Part shown: in pieces, positions 30,618 to 33,516 of the stretch
How the letters are laid out: each line of letters opens with the position of its first letter
Numbering within the stretch: the stretch's first letter is position 1
Assembly (NCBI GenBank): GCA_040756475.1
Contig: JBFLZB010000012.1
Span: 15,278 to 48,793, forward strand
DNA: 33,516 nucleotides
Origin: Thermodesulfobacteriota bacterium
GTDB lineage: Bacteria; Desulfobacterota; Deferrisomatia; Deferrisomatales; JACRMM01
Direction: 5' to 3'
Notes under the pieces: model-generated
Database searches by the model: none
What the model was told of the DNA's origin: nothing
The model's input: only the letters and a program-made list of their open reading frames with translations
Translations under genes and position numbers: made by a program

Positions 30618-30688
30618 GGTTCCCTCTCACAGCAGTCGGCTACGCTCCGAATGTACGCCCCTTGGATGCGGCCCCCCTCCCGGAGGGT

Positions 30689-31027
30689 TCAGCCCCGGGG
30701 CACCACGCAGACGAACCGCAGCCCCTCGTCGGGCGCCGCCCGGAATTGGTGCACCGCGTCCGGGGCTACGTAGACCACGTCGCCGGGCCCCAGGGGTTCT
30801 TCGCGGCCCCCGTCGAGATGGGTGCCCCGGCCCGCGAGCACGTAGACCTCGTGCTCGAAGCCGTGGGCGTGGTGGGGGCTGTGGCCCCCGGGCGCCACGT
30901 CGAAGACGCGCATCACGAAGTTGGGGGCCCCCTGGGCCTCGCCCACCACCACCCGCATCCGCACGCCCCGCGCGCCCTCCACCTCCACCGCCTGGGCGGC
31001 GATCTCCTCCACGTGTCCGATCTTCAC
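30689..31027 (-). CDS. Single-domain cupin protein
   Basis: 112 residues. The cupin motif 1 histidines and glutamate are in HSPHHAHGFEHEVYVL (49-64), and motif 2 in PGDVVYVAPDAVHQF (81-95) with H93. Metal binding is therefore likely. Such small cupins act as sensors, isomerases or dioxygenases; no function can be assigned. GTG 31027 overlaps the upstream stop by GTGA, with GGGAGGAGAAGCC as ribosome site, so it is coupled to the thioredoxin-fold gene. Confidence 0.88.
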   Translation of the reverse strand: MKIGHVEEIAAQAVEVEGARGVRMRVVVGEAQGAPNFVMRVFDVAPGGHSPHHAHGFEHEVYVLAGRGTHLDGGREEPLGPGDVVYVAPDAVHQFRAAPDEGLRFVCVVPRG

Positions 31028-31815
31028 GGCTTCTCCTCCCTGCGGGTCGCGTTTCCCCGCCGCCCCGTCGCCTCTCCGGCCTTCTCCTGGGCCTCCAGGG
31101 CCTCGGTCAGCGCCTGGCGGGCCTCGGGCCACTCCGGGTCCTCCTCCAGGGCCTGGCGGAACACCTTCTCGGCCCGCCCCGGCATCCCCCGCTCCAGGAG
31201 CACCCGGCCCATCTGCACGAACCTCTCGGCCTTTCCCTTGGGCCGATACCCCACGGGCTCGGGGTCCTTCTCGGACTCGGGAGCCAGCACCCCCAGCTCC
31301 CGGAGCACCCGATCCTGGAACGCGCCGCGCGTCACGTTGGCGTAGCCCTCGAGGAGCTCCAGGATCGTCCCGTCCGGACCCGCCAGGACGCTGGAGGGCG
31401 TGGCGATCACCCCGTACGCGGAGAACACGGCCAGGTCCTTGTCGAAGAGCACCGGGAAGGTCACCTCCCGCTCCCGCACGAACGCCTCCAGCCGGGGCGC
31501 GTCGGCGGGGTCCCACTCCTGGTGCTCCACGTTGACGCCCACCACCTGGAGGCCGTCGCCCCGGTGAGCCCGGTAGAGTTGCTCGAAGTCCCGCAGCGCC
31601 GCGGCGCTGCGGGGGCTCCACGTAGCCCAGAAGACCAGCAGGGTCGCCCGGGAACCCAGGTGCTCGGAGAGGCGCAGGGGACCGCCGACGAGGGAATCCA
31701 GGACGAAGTCCTTCAAGGGTTCCCCCACCTCGGTGCGCTTGAAGGCACGGGCCGGCGCCGAGCCAAGCAGCAGGGCCAGGATCGCGAGGGCAAGTGCGGT
31801 GCGAACGGTCTTCAT
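31024..31815 (-). CDS. Exported thioredoxin-fold (TlpA/AhpC-like) protein lacking CxxC, with C-terminal TPR
   Basis: 263 residues. Signal peptide about 1-24 (ending APARA-F). The thioredoxin-like domain (about 30-180) has VGEPLKDFVLDSL, LLVFWATWSPRS, LQVVGVNVEHQEW, FPVLFDKDLAVFSAYGV and the cis-proline region ATPSSVLAGPDG. At the active site both cysteines are replaced by serine (S67, S70 in WSPRS), so it cannot do standard dithiol chemistry. A TPR-like helical pair follows (about 195-250: RFVQMGRVLLERGMPGRAEKV). ATG 31815; the longer open frame is upstream non-coding. It leads the cupin-rhodanese-lipoprotein set. Confidence 0.87.
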   Translation of the reverse strand: MKTVRTALALAILALLLGSAPARAFKRTEVGEPLKDFVLDSLVGGPLRLSEHLGSRATLLVFWATWSPRSAAALRDFEQLYRAHRGDGLQVVGVNVEHQEWDPADAPRLEAFVREREVTFPVLFDKDLAVFSAYGVIATPSSVLAGPDGTILELLEGYANVTRGAFQDRVLRELGVLAPESEKDPEPVGYRPKGKAERFVQMGRVLLERGMPGRAEKVFRQALEEDPEWPEARQALTEALEAQEKAGEATGRRGNATRREEKP

Positions 31816-31871
31816 TCTCGGTCTCTCTCGGCCCGGTGAACTTGACTGACTGTCGGGGGGATTGAAGGCCA

Positions 31872-31901
31872 AAGATACTTCACCGGGCTGGAAGCATTCA
31901 A
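31872..31901 (-). promoter_or_regulatory. Candidate promoter of the thioredoxin-fold operon
   Basis: On the minus strand TTGAAT (31901-31896), 18 bases, TATCTT (31877-31872), about 50 bases before the start codon. The spacer carries one arm of a CACCGG/CCGGTG inverted repeat (31881-31886, 31904-31909). Confidence 0.45.
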
Positions 31902-31936
31902 GTCCGGTGACGGGGGCCTCGGGTGTCACCCTCCCC

Positions 31937-31966
31937 TTGTGTCCGGGGCCGCACCCCGGGTATAGA
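31937..31966 (+). promoter_or_regulatory. Candidate fabH promoter with an embedded palindrome
   Basis: TTGTGT (31937-31942), 18 bases, TATAGA (31961-31966). The spacer is almost exactly a palindrome, CCGGGG-ccgca-CCCCGG (31943-31959), which could be a repressor site. The -35 box is weak. Confidence 0.4.
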
Positions 31967-31981
31967 AAAAGAGAAACGCAG

Positions 31982-32008
31982 GGTGGGTCCAAGCGGAGCG
32001 GACCCACC
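31982..32008 (-). terminator. 9-bp stem-loop with minus-strand U-rich tail in the fabH leader
   Basis: GGTGGGTCC (31982-31990), 9-base loop, GGACCCACC (32000-32008). Read on the minus strand it is followed within about five bases by a T-rich run (TTTCTCTTTTT, 31976-31966), like an intrinsic terminator, although no minus-strand gene precedes it. On the plus strand it would lie in the fabH mRNA leader. Confidence 0.45.
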
Positions 32009-32129
32009 ATCTTCTCTGGGACAAGACGTGACGCATCGTTCCGGATCCCTGGGCCTCAAGGATTCTTAGGCACCCGGTCGCCCCGCGGCGGGACAACCGG
32101 GCCGAGCAGGCTGAAATGCGGAGACTGCC

Positions 32130-33110
32130 ATGACGAGGAGCATCATCCTGGGCACCGGCTCGGCTGCCCCCAGCCAGGTGGTCACCAACCGGGACCTGGA
32201 GGGCCGCATCGACACCTCCGACGCGTGGATCGTGCAGCGCACCGGCATTCGGGAGCGCCGGATGGCCCGGGCCGGGGAGAAGTGGTCGGACTTCATGGTG
32301 CCCGCCTGCCGCGACGCCCTGGAAATGGCGGGTCTGGAGGCCGGCGACGTGGACCTGATCGTGGTCGGCACCCTCACCGCCGACATGCTCATGCCCTCGG
32401 GCGGGTGCACGCTCCAGGCGGCCCTCGGGGCAACCCACGCCGCCGCCTTCGACGTGGCGGCCGCGTGCTCGGGCTTCGTGTACGGCCTCACCGTGGCCGA
32501 CCGCTTCATCCGGGCCGAACCGCACCTGGTGGTGCTGGTGGCCGGGGGTGAGGTCATCTCCCAGCGCATCGACTGGGACGACCGCACCACCGCGGTGCTC
32601 TTCGGGGACGGGGGCGGCGCGGCGGTGCTCACGGGCGCAGAGGACGACGGCCGGGGCATCCTGGCCTCCCGCATCCACTCCGACGGCTCCCTCTGGGAGG
32701 TGCTCCACGTGCCCGGGGGCGGCTCCCGATACCCCCGCGGGTCGGGCTACGACCCGCGCCTCGACGCCATCCACATGCGGGGCAACGAGCTCTTCAAGGT
32801 GGCCGTGAAGTCCATGGAGGACACCTGCCGCGAGGTCCTGGCAGAGGCCGGCGCCGCCGCCGAGGAAGTGGACCTGGTGGTACCCCACCAGGCCAACCTG
32901 CGCATCATCCAACTCCTGGCGGAGCGCCTGGGGATGGGGATGGACCGGGTCTTCGTGAACATCGACCGGTACGGCAACACCTCCGCCGGCACCATCCCCC
33001 TGGCCCTGGACGAGGCGGTGCGGGGGGGGCGGGTGCGCAGGGGAGACCTGGTGCTGCTGCCGGTGTTCGGCGGCGGGCTCACCTGGGGCGCCACGCTCCT
33101 GCGCTGGTGA
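32130..33110 (+). CDS. fabH: 3-oxoacyl-ACP synthase III (beta-ketoacyl-ACP synthase III)
   Basis: 326 residues, standard length. The catalytic triad is present: C113 in AAACSGF, H253 in VPHQANLR and N283 in RYGNTSAG. The N-terminus RSIILGTGSAAPSQVVTNRDLE and SDAWIVQRTGIRERR are typical, and LFGDGGGAAVL and GGGLTWGA close the fold. It condenses a primer acyl-CoA (acetyl-CoA or a branched starter) with malonyl-ACP to begin fatty-acid synthesis in the cytoplasm. It is not next to plsX/fabD/fabG here; the following gene is ubiE/menG, so it may instead serve a specialised starter role. The ATG at 32130 has no strong ribosome site. Confidence 0.93.
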   Translation: MTRSIILGTGSAAPSQVVTNRDLEGRIDTSDAWIVQRTGIRERRMARAGEKWSDFMVPACRDALEMAGLEAGDVDLIVVGTLTADMLMPSGGCTLQAALGATHAAAFDVAAACSGFVYGLTVADRFIRAEPHLVVLVAGGEVISQRIDWDDRTTAVLFGDGGGAAVLTGAEDDGRGILASRIHSDGSLWEVLHVPGGGSRYPRGSGYDPRLDAIHMRGNELFKVAVKSMEDTCREVLAEAGAAAEEVDLVVPHQANLRIIQLLAERLGMGMDRVFVNIDRYGNTSAGTIPLALDEAVRGGRVRRGDLVLLPVFGGGLTWGATLLRW

Positions 33111-33187
33111 CGCCCGGCCCCTCCCCTGCCGGATCACGGCGCCCCGCGCGGCGCCGCACGCAAACCCGTCTTGCCGAGGACGCTTCC

Positions 33188-33516
33188 ATGTGCCCCGACA
33201 CCGAGGCCTCCACCGAGCCGTCCTGCCGTCCCCCCCCCGGTGCCGGGCCCTCCCCCGCCGGGGGCGGGCGCGACGCGGACCCGACGTCCCCGCAGGAGCG
33301 GGCGCGCGCCGTCCGGGCCATGTTCTCGGCCATCGCCCCCACCTACGACCGGCTCAACCGGCTCCTGAGCTTCGGGGTGGACGAGGCGTGGCGCCGGGCC
33401 CTGGCCAACCGCCTTCCCCCGGGGGCACCCCACGTCCTCGACGTGGCCTGCGGCACCGGCGACGTGACCCTGGCAGCCCTTCGGGCCCGCCCCGGCGCGA
33501 AGGTTCGGGGCGCGGA
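33188..33516 (+). CDS. ubiE: UbiE/MenG C-methyltransferase (3' end outside window)
   Basis: The first 109 residues of the gene are inside the window. After a Pro/Gly-rich N-terminal extension (about 1-38) comes MFSAIAPTYDRLNRLLSFGVD, the diagnostic start of the UbiE/MenG family, and then VLDVACGTGDVT, the S-adenosylmethionine-binding motif I. The enzyme methylates the ring in menaquinone (or ubiquinone) synthesis. ATG 33188 has GAGGA 7 bases upstream and lies 77 bases after the fabH stop, so both may share an mRNA. The Pro-rich extension of about 40 residues is longer than usual; a start nearer the core (no ATG seen before residue 45) is unlikely. Confidence 0.9.
   Translation, partial: MCPDTEASTEPSCRPPPGAGPSPAGGGRDADPTSPQERARAVRAMFSAIAPTYDRLNRLLSFGVDEAWRRALANRLPPGAPHVLDVACGTGDVTLAALRARPGAKVRGA

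Noticed and set aside
30636-30660. Short similarity (CGGCTACGCT-CCGAA) to part of the structured repeat
   Set aside because: Only about 20 bases with a gap and none of the pairing arms; too short to call a third copy.

Overview
The window is GC-rich bacterial chromosome (about 70% G+C by eye) with tightly packed genes and many 4-base ATGA/GTGA gene overlaps. The gene types (Mo hydroxylase of the isoquinoline oxidoreductase type, PAS-rich hybrid kinase, DUF432/MscS pair, RNase HI with an extra domain, PstI-type restriction-modification, REP palindromes) suggest a GC-rich Desulfobacterota/Desulfuromonadota (old deltaproteobacterial) relative. That placement is inference; there is no rRNA or marker long enough to prove it.

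Layout. 1-2.3 kb: the tail of an unknown gene, a strong bidirectional terminator, a CheY-like receiver and, divergently, an HD-GYP c-di-GMP phosphodiesterase; between them lies copy 1 of a dispersed structured repeat. 2.3-9.8 kb: DUF554 membrane protein, DUF432 + MscS channel, a von Willebrand A lipoprotein, a ZIP metal transporter and a multi-PAS hybrid histidine kinase. 10.0-12.7 kb: a two-subunit molybdenum hydroxylase (minus strand). 12.8-18.6 kb: the most interesting block. A minus-strand series encodes a secreted VIT + vWA protein with a C-terminal sorting-tail-like end, a rhombosortase-like rhomboid protease, a 67-residue protein and an amidohydrolase. The VIT-vWA gene carries a near-perfect sigma-54 -24/-12 promoter and is divergent from a sigma-54 activator that is itself apparently leaderless. 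This looks like a self-contained processing system in which a substrate, its protease and its regulator sit together.

18.6-24.9 kb: 3-methyladenine glycosylase followed by an accessory patch of lower and mixed G+C: a solitary XRE regulator, a ParE-type toxin-antitoxin pair, a frameshifted and truncated REP-associated transposase, the tail of an Rpn/DUF4351-type protein, a glycosyltransferase, a probably frameshifted exported protein, and a complete PstI/BsuBI-family restriction-modification system. 25.2-27.7 kb: an overlapping operon of RNase HI (with a C-terminal hybrid-binding domain), a sugar-phosphate nucleotidyltransferase and a TM1586-type nitroreductase. 27.8-28.0 kb: copy 2 of the structured repeat, again between divergent genes. 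28.1-33.5 kb: a TPR protein, a REP palindrome, a hexamer array and a strong terminator, then a minus-strand set (thioredoxin-fold/TPR protein lacking CxxC, cupin, rhodanese, 17-kDa-antigen-like lipoprotein), and finally fabH and the start of a ubiE/menG methyltransferase that runs off the window.

Most long open frames on the strand opposite to, or out of frame with, these genes are artefacts of high G+C and were not called.
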